The translations under genes and the position numbers were made by a program. 64,000 nt of DNA, taken from NCBI RefSeq assembly GCF_905171765.1, contig NC_053392.1, forward strand, positions 506,956,556-507,020,555, written 5' to 3'. Origin of the DNA: Bufo bufo (Eukaryota > Chordata > Amphibia > Anura > Bufonidae). Below, piece after piece: positions 1 to 11,576 of this stretch. The notes beneath the pieces are model-generated. The model had not been told where the DNA came from. It saw only the letters and a program-made list of their open reading frames with translations, and searched no databases. Numbering within the stretch: the stretch's first letter is position 1; each line of letters starts with the position of its first letter.

Positions 1-8
1 CTGTGCAG

Positions 9-770
9 TAGAGATGGCCTTGCGGTTCGCTTGGCGGTCCTTTCACGGCGAACTTTGCGCCAAACATACGAACCTATGGCGATGGCCGCCGGCGCCATTT
101 GTTTTTGCATTGCGCCAAACTTTGACCCATGACACATCCATCAGGTGGGACAGGACAGCCAATTGAGAAGTTTCAGCACATGGACACACCCCCACCCTAT
201 CACAGAACCCGATTTGGCAGCCATTTTGTGTTTTGCCAGTGTAGGGAGAGGTTGCTTTGTGGAGCAGGGACAGGCTGTTAGGGACACCAAATGGTAGCTA
301 AAAATGGCACAAAAGTCCTTTTAAGGACTGGTATAGGTGTGCTATCGATAGGTGTGATACCTATAATGATACCTATAATATACTTTCTAACATAGAAAGT
401 ATATTATAGTGCATTTGTAATGTGCAGCAGTTGTGTGCGGTTTTACTGCGATACCGCAGCTATACAGAGGAATAAACTCTATTGGAACAACTAATTGCAA
501 CGGGTGTGATATAACTGTTGCCCCCAAAAAAACTGATTGAGGGGTTTGGTATACCTATAATATACTTTCTAACATAGAAAGTATATAGTGCATTTGTATT
601 GTGCATCAGTTTTGTGCAGTTCTGCTGCAATACCGCAGCTATATAGAGGGACAAGCGCTATTGGAACAACTAATTTCAATGGGTGTGATATACCTGTTGC
701 CCCCAAAAAAACTGATTGAGGGGTGTGATATACCTTCTTCCACAAAATACTGTTTGAGGGCTGCAATATA
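9..770. mobile_element. Left end of non-autonomous hAT-type element
   Basis: It begins TAGAGATGGCC and runs through a GC-rich subterminal stretch that closely matches the start of the delimited hAT insertion at 30826-32538. The two copies share the first ~330 bp nearly base for base, then the same 'reading out' into a T-rich hairpin region and a minisatellite. The 8 bases before it (ctgtgcag) would be the target duplication, but no matching right end was found, so the element is cut by rearrangement or its partner lies elsewhere. Family assignment rests on the TAG-start termini and the relative with an 8-bp duplication. No coding capacity is seen here. Confidence 0.7.
371..733. repeat. ~182-bp tandem duplication with conserved hairpin
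   Basis: Two direct copies start at 371 and 553 with 'acctataatatactttc'. Each carries a perfect 10-bp stem (ATACTTTCTA / TAGAAAGTAT, 3-nt loop), then a stretch around 'gcagttgtgtgcggtt' and 'ctgattgagggg'. The same hairpin with a changed loop recurs at about 32038 in the related element. It leads into the 38-bp minisatellite unit. Confidence 0.75.
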
Positions 771-2561
771 CAATGAGGAACAGAAGTATTTGAACACCCT
801 GCAATTTTGCAACTTCTTCCACTGAAATTCACATTATAGGTGCATTCCCACTCTGAGAGACAGAATAAATAAAAAATTCTGGAAATCACATATGTATGAT
901 TTTTGAAGAATTTATTTGTCTTGCACTGCTGAACATAATTTTTTGAACCAGTAGGAACAAGTGTGACGTCACACGCTTTCTATTCACACAGCGGCTCCTG
1001 CGCGCGCGTCTGCCACCGGCCGGGGCAGCACGTGAATAAGCAGTAGAGCTGAAGATCACAACACTCCGCAACAAGCTCCTGGCTCTTGCCCGCATAGAAG
1101 AACAAGTGACTACAACCTTTTAAGGTAGGAAACTATGCGACTGTACATGTGAATCTAAAGGAACTTGTGAAGAAGGATATAAATTGTCTGAATTTACTAA
1201 TAAAAGCCTGCGCGGATATAATATTAACATACATAAGTATTTGAAAACCTGAGAAATAGCAAGAATTCTGGCTCTCAAAGACATGTTACTGTGCCTTTAA
1301 AAAGTCCACCTCTACTCCACTCATTAATATAACTTAGTAGCACCTGTCTGAGCTCTTTAAAGACACCTGTCCACCCCACAGTCAGTCAAACGCCAACTAC
1401 TACCATGGGCAAGACCAAAGAGTTGTCAAAGGACACCAGAGACAAAATTGTGGACCTCCACAAGGCTGGAAAGGGCTACAGGGCAATTGCCAAGCAGCTT
1501 GGTGAAAATAGATCAACTGTTGGAGCAATTGCTAGAAAATGGAAGAGGCTAAAGACGACTGTCAGTCTGCCTCGTACAGGGGTTCCATGAAAGATCTCAC
1601 CTCATGGGGTATCACTGAGGATAAGAAAGGTGAGGAATTAGCCCAGAACTACAAGGGAGGAGCTGGTCAATGACATGAAGAGAGCTGGGAACACAGTTTC
1701 AAAGGTCACTGTCGGTAGAACACTACGCCGTCATGGTTTCAAATCATGCATTGCACGGAAGGTTCCCCTGCTCAAATCATCACATATCCATGCCCGTCTG
1801 AAGTTTGCCAATGACCATCTGGATGATCCAGAGGAGGCATGGGAGAAAGTCATGTGGACATATGAGACCAAAGTAGAACTTTTTTGTCTAAACTTCACTC
1901 GTCGTGTTTGGAGGAAAAAGAAGGATGAGTTGTATCCCAAGAACACCATCCCTACTGTGAAGCATGGGGGTGGTAACATCAGGCTTTGTGGATGCTTTTC
2001 TGCAAAGGGGACAGGACGACTGCACTGTATTAAGGAGAGGATGAATGGGGCCATTTATTGTGAGATTTTGAGCAGCAACCTTCCCTCAGTCAGAGCATTG
2101 AAGATGGGTCGTGGCTGGGTCTTCCAACATGACAACGACCCGAAGCACACAGCCAGGATAACCAATAAGTGGCTCCGTAAGAAGAATATCAAGGTTCTGG
2201 AGTGGCCTAGCCAGTCTCCAGACCTTAATCCAATAGAACATCTTTGGAGGGAGCTGAAACTCTGTGTTGCTCAGCGACAACCCCGAAACCTGACAGATCT
2301 AGAGACCTCTGTAATTGCAAACAAAGGCTTCTGTACCAAATATTAACACTCATTTTCTCAGGTGTTAAAATACTTATGTTCAACAGTGCAAGACAAATCA
2401 ATTATTTAAAAATCAAACAATGTGACTTCCTGATTTTTTTTATTTATTCTGTCTCTCAGACTGGGAATGCACCTACAATGTGAATTTCAGACCCCTCCAT
2501 GATTTCTAAGTGGGAGAACTTGCAAAATATCAGGGTGTTCAAATATTTCTGTTCCTCACTG
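771..2561 (+). mobile_element. Tc1-like DNA transposon, copy a
   Basis: Flanked by TA on both sides (769-770, 2562-2563). Long terminal inverted repeats of roughly 180 bp: the first bases (aatgaggaacagaagtattt) return inverted at the right end (aatatttctgttcctcact). It interrupts the hAT leader and minisatellite. Between the left repeat and the transposase start lies ~440 bp of leader, including a GC-rich patch near 960-1030 that looks foreign to the family and may be a later insertion or capture. Confidence 0.93.
1405..2346 (+). pseudogene. Broken Tc1-like transposase (copy a)
   Basis: A DD34E cut-and-paste transposase relic. The N-terminal paired-type helix-turn-helix starts [20 protein letters not shown] at an ATG 1405 in good context. 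The frame closes at 1588, and the rest (from about 1675) is in another frame, so at least one indel separates the DNA-binding and catalytic parts. In the catalytic part the second Asp motif ([10 protein letters not shown]) and the Glu motif ([11 protein letters not shown]) are present. The first motif, normally W(S/T)DET in Tc1 proteins, reads WTYET, so the first catalytic Asp is Tyr. Near the C terminus LTDLE joins directly to [11 protein letters not shown], which implies an in-frame loss of roughly 30 residues compared with usual family members. Certainly inactive. Confidence 0.93.
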
Positions 2562-2579
2562 TAACTATTGCACCAAAAA

Positions 2580-2714
2580 AACAGGGTGGTATGATATAAC
2601 TGTTGCGGCAAAAAAAAACACTAGAGGGTTGTGATATACCTGCTTCCACAAAATACTGCTTAAGGGGTTCGACATACCTGCTTCCACCAACTATTGATTG
2701 AGGGGTGCAATATA
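2580..2714. repeat. 38-bp minisatellite, first segment
   Basis: Degenerate units containing 'gatatacctgcttccacaaaatact' lie between two Tc1-like insertions. The same array resumes at 4286 and 6884, which shows that the transposons landed in a pre-existing array. Confidence 0.85.
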
Positions 2715-4285
2715 CAAACCGGATTCCAAAAAAGTTGGGACACTATACAAATCGTGAATAAAAACTGAATGCAATGATGTGGAGGTGCCAACTTCTAATA
2801 TTTTATTCAGAATAGAACATAAATCACGGAACAAAAGTTTAAACTGAGAAAATGTACCATTTTAAGGGAAAAATATGTTGAATCAGGATTTCATGGTGTC
2901 AACAAATCCCCAAAAAGTTGGGACAAGGCCATTTTCACCACTGTGTGGCATCTCCCCTTCTTCTTACAACACTCAACAGACGTCTGGGGACCGAGGAGAC
3001 CAGTTTCTCAAGTTTAGAAATAGGAATGCTCTCCCATTCTTGTCTAATACAGGCCTCTAACTGTTCAATCATCTTGGCCTTCTTTGTTGCACCTTCCTCT
3101 TTATGATGCGCCAAATGTTCTCTATAGGTGAAAGATCTGGACTGCAGACTGGCCATTTCAGTACCCGGATCCTTCTCCTACGCTGCCATGATGTTGTGAT
3201 TGATGCAGAATGTGGTCTGGCATTATCTTGTTGAAAAATGCAGGGTCTTCCCTGAAAGAGATGACGTCTGGATGGGAGCATATATTTTTCTGCATTGATG
3301 GTGCCTTTCCAGACATGCAAGCTGCCCATGCCACACGCACTCATGCAACCCCATACCATCAGAGATGCAGGCTTCTGAACTGAGCGTTGATAACAACTTG
3401 GGTTGTCCTTGTCCTCTTTGGTCCGGATGACATGGCGTCCCAGATTTCCAAAAAGAACTTCGAATCGTGACTCGTCTGACCACAGAACAGTCTTCCATTT
3501 TGCCACACTCCATTTTAAATGATCCCTGGCCCAGTGAAAACGCCTGAGCTTGTGGATCTTGCTTAGAAATGGCTTCTTCTTTGCACTGTAGAGTTTCAGC
3601 TGGCAACGGCGGATGGCACGGTGGATTGTGTTCACTGACAATGGTTTCTGGAAGTATTCCTGAGCCCATTCTGTGATTTCCTTTACAGTAGCATTCCTGT
3701 TTGTGGTGCAGTGTCGTTTAAGGGCCCGGAGATTACGGGCATCCAGTATGGTTTTACGGCCTTGACCCTTACGCACAGAGATTGTTCCAGATTCTCTGAA
3801 TCTTCGGATGATGTTATGCACAGTTGATGATGATAGATGCAAAGTCTTTGCAATTTTTCGCTGGGTAACACCTTTCTGATATTGCTCCACTATCTTTCTG
3901 CGCAACATTGTGGGAATTGGTGATCCTCTACCCATCTTGGCTTCTGAGAGACACTGCCACTCTGAGAAGCTCTTTTTATACCCAATCATGTTGCCAATTG
4001 ACCTAATTAGTGTTAATTGGTCTTCCAGCTCTTCGTTATGCTCAAATTTACTTTTTCCAGCCTCTTATTGCTACTTGTCCCAACTTTTTGGGGATTTGTT
4101 GACACCGTGAAATTTTGAATCAACGTATTTTTCCTTTAAAATGATACATTTACTCGGATTAAACGTTTGATCTGTCATCTACGTTCTATTACAAATAAAA
4201 TATTGACATTTGCCATCTCCACATCACTGCATTCAGTTTTTATTCACAATTTGTTTAGTGTCCCAATTTTTTGGAATCCGGTATG
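2715..4285 (-). mobile_element. Tc1/mariner-like DNA transposon, copy b
   Basis: TA flanks at 2713-2714 and 4286-4287. Terminal repeats share CCGGATTCCAAAAAA followed by TTGGGACAC, inverted at the right end; the outermost bases (caaaccgg / ccggtatg) differ by one substitution. A second inner repeat (gaataaaaactgaatgcaatg) also returns inverted near 4225. Different subfamily from the elements at 771 and 5241, judged by both termini and protein. Inserted in the 38-bp array. Confidence 0.92.
2935..3935 (-). pseudogene. Tc1-like transposase (copy b), one frameshift
   Basis: Read on the minus strand from ATG 3935 (MGRGSPIPTM...). The frame also opens 18 codons upstream, but this Met fits the family start. 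A helix-turn-helix region is followed by all three catalytic motifs: LWSDESRFE (Asp), FQQDNARPH (Asp), SPDLSPIENIW (Glu). The main frame stops at 3069 just after the last motif, while the expected C-terminal ~50 residues (from IEQLEACIRQEW) continue in another frame down to 2935. The lesion is therefore probably a single 1-nt indel around 3070-3080. Catalytic core intact but product truncated; likely inactive. A tail this conserved implies modest age. Confidence 0.92.
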
Positions 4286-5240
4286 TACCTGCTACCACAA
4301 AATACTGATTAAGGGGTTTGATATACCTTCTTCCACCAAATATTGATTAAGGCCTGCAATATACCTGCTTCCACAAAATACTGATTAAGGGGATTGATAT
4401 ACCTGCTTCCACAAAATACTGATTGAGGGCTGCGATACACCTGCTAACACAAAATACTGATTGAGGGCTGCGATATACCTGCTTCCACAAAATATTGATT
4501 AAGGGGTTCGATATACCAGTTTCCACCAAATATTGATTGAGACCTACGAGATATCGGCTTCCATAAAATACTGATTAAGGGGATTTACATACCTGCTTCC
4601 ACCAAATATTGATTGAGGCCTGCGATATACCTGCTTCCAAAAAATACTGATTAAGGGGATTGATATAACAACTTACACAAAATACTGATTGAGTGCTGCG
4701 ATAAACCTGTTTCCACCAAATATTGATTAAGGCCTACAAGTTACCTGCTTCCACAAAATATTGATTGGGGGCTGCGATGTATCTGCTTCCACAAAATACT
4801 GATTAAGGGGATTTATATACCTGTTTCCACCAAATATTGTCTAAGGCCTGCGATATACCTGCTTCCACAAAATACTGATTAAGGGGCTTGATATACCTGT
4901 TTCCACCAAATATTGATTGAGGCCTTAGATATACCTGCTTCCACAAACTACTGATTAAGGGGATTGACATACCTGCTTCCACCAAATATTGATTGAGGCC
5001 TACGATATACCTGCTTCTACAAAATACTGATTTTGGGGAGTGATATACCTGCTTCCACAAAATACTGATTGAGGGCTGTGATATACCTGCTTCCACAAAA
5101 TACTGATTAAGGGGATTGATCTACCTGTTTCTACCACCAAATATTGATTTAGGCCTGTGATATACCTGCTTCCACAAAATACTGATTAAGGGGATTGATA
5201 TACCTACTTCCACAAAATACTGATTGAGGGCTGCGATATA
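4286..5240. repeat. 38-bp minisatellite, second segment
   Basis: About 25 units. Two monomer types tend to alternate: 'gattgaggg-ctgcgatatacctgc' and 'gattaagggg-tttgatatacctgc', each followed by 'ttccac(c/a)aaata(c/t)t'. On the minus strand the unit is open in all three frames. Because 38 is not a multiple of 3, the translation cycles every 38 residues, which explains the long but meaningless reading frames here. Confidence 0.93.
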
Positions 5241-6883
5241 CAGTCAGGTCCATAAATATTGGGACATTGACACAATTCTAAGATTTTTGGCTCTATACAC
5301 CACCACAATGGATTTGGAATTAAACAAACTAGATGTGCTTTAACTGCAGACTGTCAGCTTTAACTTGAGGGTATTTACATCCAAATCAGGTGAACGGTGT
5401 AGGAATTACAACAGTTTGCATATGTGCCTCCCACTTGTTAAGGAACCAAAAGTAATGGGACAATTGGCTTCTCAGCTGTTCCATGGCCAGGTGTGTGTTA
5501 TTCCCTCATTATCCCAATTACAATGAGCAGATAAAAGGTCCAGAGTTCATTTCAAGTGTGCTATTTGCATTTGAAATCGGTTGCTGTCAACTCTAAAGAT
5601 GAGATCCAAAGAGCTGTCACTATCAGTGAAGCAAGCCGTTATTAGGCTGAAAAAACAAAACAAACCCATCAGAGAGATAGAAAAAACATTAGGCGTGGCC
5701 AAAACAACAGTTTGGAACTTTCTTAAAAAGAAGGAACGCACCGGCGAGCGCAGCAACACCAAAAGACCCGGAAGACCACGGAAAACAACTGTGGTGGATG
5801 ACCGAAGAATTCTTGCCCTGATGAAGAAAACACCCTTCACAACAGTTGGCCAGATCAAGAACACTCTCCAGGAGGTAGGTGTATGTGTGTCAAAGTCAAC
5901 AATCAAGAGAAGACTTCACCAGAGTGAATACAAAGGGTTTACCACAAGATGTAAACCATTGGTGAGCCTCAAAAACAGGAAGGCCAGATTAGGGTTTGGC
6001 AAACAACATCTAAAAAAGCCTTCACAGTTCTGGAACAACATCCTTTGGACAGATGAGACCAAGATCAACTAGTACCAGAGTGATGGGAAAAGAAGAGTAT
6101 GGAGAAGGAAAGGAACTGCTCATGATCCTAAGCATACCACCTCATCAGTGAAGCATGGTGGTGGTAGTGTCATGGCGTGGGCATGTATGGCTGCAAATGG
6201 AACTGGTTCTCTTGTATTTATTGATGATGTGACTGCTGACAAAAGCAGCAGGATGAATTCTGAAGTGTTTCGGGCAATATTATCTGCTCATATTCAGCCA
6301 AATGCTTCAGAACTCATTGGACGGAGCTTCACAGTGCAGATGGACAATGACCCAAAGCATACTGCAAAGGCAACCAAAGAAAAGGGAAAGCAGTGGAATG
6401 TTATGCAATGGCCAAGTCAATCACCTGACCTGAATCCGATTGAGCATGCATTTCACTTGCTGAGGACAAAACTGAAGGGAAAATGCCCCAAGAACAAGCA
6501 GGAACTGAAGACAGTTGCAGTAGAGGCCTGGCAGAGCATCACCAGGGATGAAACTCAGCGTCTGGTGATGTTTATGCATTCCAGACTTCAGGCTGTAATT
6601 GACTGCAAAGGATTTGCAACCAAGTATTAAAAAGTGAAAGTTTGATTTATGATTATTATTGTGTCCCATTACTTTTGATTCCTTAACAAGTGGGAGGCAC
6701 ATATGCAAACTGTTTTAATTCCTACACCGTTCACCTGATTTGGATGTAATTACCCTCCAATTAAAGCTGACAGTCTGCAGTTAAAGCACATCTTGTTAGT
6801 TTCATTTCAAATTCATTGTGGTGGTGTATAGAGCCAAAAATGTTAGAATTGTGTCAATGTCCCAATATTTATGGACCTGACTG
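5241..6883 (+). mobile_element. Tc1-like DNA transposon, copy c (near-intact)
   Basis: TA flanks at 5239-5240 and 6884-6885. Long inverted repeats of about 200 bp start 'cagtcaggtccataaatatt' and return as 'aatatttatggacctgactg'. Within the arms the block 'gcctcccacttgttaaggaa' is also inverted near 6680. Third independent Tc1 insertion into the 38-bp array. Confidence 0.95.
5599..6630 (+). pseudogene. Tc1-like transposase (copy c), single stop
   Basis: From ATG 5599 (MRSKELSLSVKQ) the same frame runs to TAA at 6628-6630, about 343 codons, the usual length for this family. It is interrupted only by TAG at 6070-6072. Order: N-terminal helix-turn-helix with a basic linker (GRPRK, AT-hook-like), first catalytic Asp in ILWTDETK, the stop three codons later (KIN*YQSDGK), second Asp in [10 protein letters not shown], Glu in [11 protein letters not shown], and C-terminal KGFATKY. 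I see no other frame lesion. One nonsense mutation separates it from a full-length frame, making it the best-preserved DNA transposon gene here. As it stands it should be inactive because the DDE core is split. Confidence 0.94.
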
Positions 6884-9205
6884 TACCTGCTAACACAAAA
6901 TACTGATTAAGGGGTTCGATATACCTGTTTCCACCAAGTATTGATTGAGGCCTACGAGATACCTGCTTCCACAATATACTGATTGGGGGCTGCGATATAC
7001 CTGCTTCCACAAAATACTGATTAAGGGGTTTGATATACCTGCTTCCACAAAATATTGATTGAGACCTGCGATATACCTGCTTCAACAAAATACTGATTAA
7101 GGGGTTTGATATACCTGCTTCCACTAAATACTGATTTTGGGGATTGATATACCTGCCTCCACAAAATACTGATTGAGGGCTGTGATATACCTGCTAACAC
7201 AAAATACTGATTAAGGGGAGTGATATACCTGCTTCCACCAAATATTGATTGAGACCTGCGAGATACCTGCTTCCACAAAATACTGATTAAGGGGTTTGAT
7301 ATACCTACTTCCACAAAATACTGATTGAGGTCTACGATATACCTGCTAACACAAAATACTGATTGAGGGCTGCGATATACCTGCTTCCACAAAATACTGA
7401 TTAAGAGGTTTGATATACCCGTTTCCACCAAAAATGTATTGAGGCCTGCGATATACTGCTTCCCCAATATACTGATTAAGGGGATTGATATATCTGCTTC
7501 CACAAAATATTGATTGAGGTCCATGAGATACCTGCTTCCACAAAATACTGATTAAGTTGTTATATCAATCCCCTTAATCAGTATTTTGTGTTAACAGGTA
7601 TATCACAGCCCTCAATCAATATTTTATTTAAGTTGTTATATCAATCCCCTTAAACAAAATATTGATTGAGGGCTGTGATATACCTGCTAACACAAAAAAC
7701 TGATTAAGGGGTTCGATATACCTGTTTCCACCAAGTATTGATTGAGGACTTCGAGATACCTGCTTCCACAAAATACTGATTGGGGGCTGCAGTATACCTG
7801 CTTCCACAAAATATTGATTAAGGGGTTTGATATACTTGCTTCCACAAAATACTGACTTTGGGGATTGATATACCTCGTTCCACAAAATAGTGATTGAGGG
7901 CTGCGATATACCTGCTAACACAAAATACTGATTAAGGGGAGTGATATACCTGCTTCCACCAAATATTGATTTAGGTCTGCATGATACCTACTTTCACAAA
8001 ATACTGATTAAAGGATTTGACATACCTGCTTCCACAAAATATTGATTGAGGGCTGCAATATACCTGCTTCCACAAAATACTGATTTTAGGGATTGATATA
8101 CCTGCTTTTTACAAAATATTGATTGAGACCTGCGATATACCTGCTTCCACAAAATACTGATTAAGGGGTTTGATATACCTGCTTCCACAAAATACTGATT
8201 TTGGGGATTGATATACCTGCTTCCACAAAATACTGATTGAGGGCTGCAATATACCTGCTAACTCAAAATACTGATTAAAGGAAGTGATATACCTGCTTCC
8301 ACCAAATATTGATTGAGGCCTGCGAGATACCTGCTTCCACAAAATACTGATTAAGGGGTTTGATATACCTACTTCCACAAAATACAGATTAAGGTCTGCG
8401 ATATACCTGCTAACACAAAATACTGATTAAGGGGTTCAATATACCTGTTTCCACCAAATATTGATTGAGGCCTACAAGATACCTGCTTCCACAAAATACT
8501 AATTGAGGGCTGCGATATACCTGCTTCTACAAAATACTGATTAAGAGGTTAGATATACCTGTTTCCACCAAATATTTTTTGAGGCCTGCGATGTACTGCT
8601 TGCACAATATACTGATTAAGGGGATTGATATATCTGCTTCCACAAAATATTGATTGAGGTCAGCGAGATACCTGCTTCCACAAATTACTGATTAACGGGC
8701 TTGATATACCTGTTTCCACCAAATATTGATTGAGGCCTTAGATATACCTGCTTTCACAAAATACTGATTAAGGGGATTGATATAACAACTTAAGCAAAAT
8801 ACTGATTGAGGGCTGCGATATACCTGCTAACAAAAAAAACTGATTAAGGGGTTTGATATACCTGTTTCCACCAAGTATTGATTGAGGCCTACGAGATACC
8901 TGCTTCCACAAAATACTGATTAGAAGCTGCTGTATACCTGCTTCCACAAAATACGGATTATGGAGATTGATCTACCTTTTTCTACTACCAAATATTGATT
9001 TAGGCCTGCGATATACCTTCTTCCACAAAATACTGATTAAGGGGATTGATATACCTACTTCCACAAAATACTGATTAAGGGGATTGATATACCTACTTCC
9101 ACAAAATACTGATTAAGGGGATTGATATACCTACTTCCACAAAATACTGATTGAGGGCTGCGATATACCTGCTTTTACAAAATACTGATTGAGGGCTGCG
9201 ATATA
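6884..9205. repeat. 38-bp minisatellite, third segment
   Basis: About 60 units of the same array, with locally homogenised runs; for example the unit with 'gggattgatatacctacttcc' is repeated four times between about 9010 and 9130. The array contains an inverted block near 7555 and ends directly at a fourth Tc1 copy. Confidence 0.93.
7554..7655. repeat. Inverted block inside the 38-bp array
   Basis: Here the units turn to the opposite orientation for about 75 bp ('atcaatccccttaatcagtattttgtgtt' type), bracketed by two copies of 'aagttgttatatcaatcccc', then the array resumes forward. A local inversion or foldback event. Confidence 0.8.
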
Positions 9206-9600
9206 CAGTCAGGTCCATAAATATTGGGACATCGACACAATTCTAAGATTTTTGGCTCTATACACCACCACAATGGATTTGAAATTACACAAACTAGATG
9301 TGCTTTAACTGCAGACTGTTAGCTTTAATTTGAGGATATTTACATCCAAATCAGGTGAATGGTGTAGGAATTACAACAGTTTGCATATGTGCCTCCCACT
9401 TGTTAAGGAACCAAAAGTAATGGGACAATTGGCTTCTCAGCTGTTCCATGGCCAGGTGTGTGTTATTCCCTCATTATCCCAATTACAATGAGCAGATAAA
9501 AGGTCCAGAGTTCATTTCAAGTGTGCTATTTGCATTTGGAATCTGTTGTTGTCAACTCTTTGAGATCCAAAGAGCTGTCACTATCAGTGAAGCAAGCCAT
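9206..9600 (+). mobile_element. Truncated Tc1-like copy (same family as copy c)
   Basis: Starts with the same terminal repeat as the element at 5241 after a TA and runs collinear with it for ~395 bp, through the leader and into the first transposase codons (gagatccaaagagctgtcac). It breaks off at about 9600 ('agcaagccat' then unrelated 'tagtaaaacc'). The transposase start region has small differences including loss of the ATG. The abrupt end marks a rearrangement joint with the hAT unit to the right. Confidence 0.9.
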
Positions 9601-10399
9601 TAGTAAAACCTGTTTTTCCGCAGAATAAACCCACAAATAGCTTTTATAAGGCCAACTTAGAAATCAGAAAGCTACCCTGGACATGAGCATATGTTTAGCT
9701 CACAGGGCTTATAGGTGGTGACAGAATCCCTTTAATCATATACATAAATATGTTAATTTGGGGCAGGGTAATGAGCCCAGTTCTCCACACCATAGAGCAA
9801 AGTGTGCAGATACTGCATATGTTTGGAAAATGTAATAAAAAGTTTGTGAAAAAAAAAGAAAGAAAACCTCCCTGAAATGAGAAGTGCACCTCCCTGAAAT
9901 GAGTTTTTGCAGGTTGGGATGTCTGTATAGTGCACATCTAGGATTATAGGTGCATAAGGGACTGTTCATTTTAGGCCAGAAATACAGCTTTCGCATACCG
10001 GGGTGGAAAAAACACTGTGTTTTATATACTGCACATCAGTGATTATAGGTGCATAAGTTACTGTGAAATTTAGGCCACAAATACGGCTTTTGCTTACTGG
10101 GGTTAAAAAAAAACCTCTGATATACTGCACATCTGTAATTATAGGTGCATAAGTTACTGTGAAATTTAGGCCACAAATATGGCTTTTGCTTACTGGGGTT
10201 AAAAAAAAACCTCTGATATAGTGCACATCTGGAATTAGAGGTGCATAAGTTACTGTGAAGTCTAGGCCACAAATACCGCTGTCATATAGAGTTTTAAAAA
10301 AAATATTTGAGTGCAATACCCTACATCAGGGTTTTTATTGGCGGATAATTATTTTTAACAGACTCAACTACTTTTTACTTTGCTTGGTGAACGCTAACT
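9601..10399 (+). repeat. Leader of hAT unit A with ~95-bp tandem repeats
   Basis: Non-coding sequence upstream of the transposase start. Four units of roughly 95 bp (starts near 9943, 10041, 10137, 10230) share 'attataggtgcataag', 'aggccacaaata' and a poly-A tract before 'cctctgatatactgcacatc'. Between 9601 and 9940 I see AT-rich unique sequence and nothing coding. The left terminus of the hAT element could not be located. Confidence 0.75.
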
Positions 10400-11571
10400 A
10401 TGAGGCAAACATCTAATAAGGGATGCGGTCATGGTCGTGGTGGTGGTGTTGGTGGAGCTTCTGGTGCAGGGAGAAGACGTGGCCGTTCTGCTACAGCTAC
10501 ACGTCCTACTGAACCTACTACCTCAGGTCCCAGTAGCCGCCAGAATCTACAGCGATATTTGGTTGGACCTAATGCCGTTATAAGGATGGTAAGGCCTGAG
10601 CAAGTACAGGCACTAGTCGATTGGGTGGCCAACAGTGGATCCAGCAGGTTCACATTATCTCCCACCCATTCTTCTGCAGAAAGCGCACAGGTGGCGCCTG
10701 AAACCCATGCCCATCAGTCTGTCACATCACCCCCGTGCATATCGGGGAACCTGTCTGAGCCTCAAGTCATGCAGCAGTCTCTTATGCTGTTTGAAGACTC
10801 TGCTGGCAGGGTTTCCCAAGGGCATCCACCTAGCCCTTCCCCAGGGTTGGAAGACATAGAATGCACTGACGCACAACCACTTATGTTTCCTGATGAGGAC
10901 ATGGGAATACCACCTCAGCACGTGACGAAACACAGGTGCCAACTGCTGCGTCTTTCTGCAGTGTGCAGGCCGAAAAGGAGGTCAGGGAGGAAGACTGGGT
11001 GGAAGACGATGCAGGGGACGATGAGGTCCTAGACCCCACATGGAATGAAGGTCGTGCCACTGACTTTCAGAGTTCGGAGGAAGAGGCAGTGGTGAGACCG
11101 AGCCAACAGCGTAGCAAAAGAGGGAGTAGGGTGCAAAAGCAGAGTAGCCCTCGCCAAAACAGTTCGCCTGCTACTGGCCACCGCCACCAGGGACCGAGCA
11201 CACCAAAGGCAGCTTCAAGGAGTTCCCTGGCATGGCACTTCTTCACACAATGTGCTGACGACAAGACCCGAGTGGTTTGCACGCTGTGCCATCAGAGCCT
11301 GAAGCGAGGCATTAACGTTCTGAACCTTAGCACAACCTGCATGACTAGGCATCTACATGCGAGACACGGACTGCAGTGGAGTAAGCACCTTCAAAACCAA
11401 GAAAGGGCTCCCTCTTCTGCTGCTGCCTCGGCCTCTTCCTCCACCTCTGGAGGAACGTTGGCACCTGCCGCCCAGCAAACAGAGGATGTGCCACCAACAC
11501 CACCACCTCCGTCACCAAGCATCTCCACCATGTCACACAGAAGCGTTCTGCTCTCCATCTCACAAACCTTG
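10400..11571 (+). pseudogene. hAT transposase A, N-terminal part with BED finger
   Basis: Start ATG 10400 (MRQTSNKGCGHGRGGG), a Gly/Arg/Ser-rich disordered N terminus, then an acidic segment (EEDWVEDDAGDDEVLDPTW) in a shifted frame, so an indel lies near 10930-10980. A BED-type zinc finger follows at about 11220-11365: the aromatic pair in LAWHFF, the Cys pair CTLC and the His pair in TRHLHARH. Next comes a Ser/Pro-rich linker and the conserved SISQ(T/A)LE segment. There the gypsy retrotransposon interrupts the gene. The coding sequence continues at 16915 in the frame expected if the insertion and one duplication copy are removed. Relic of an autonomous hAT element; the frameshift makes it a pseudogene. 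Confidence 0.88.
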
Positions 11572-11576
11572 GAGAG

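Noticed and set aside
4286..8378. Many minus-strand open frames of 60-167 residues in the 38-bp array (NQYFVEAGIS-type repeats)
   Set aside because: The 38-bp unit lacks stops in all minus-strand frames, so any stretch is open and cycles every 38 residues. An artefact of the repeat, not a gene.
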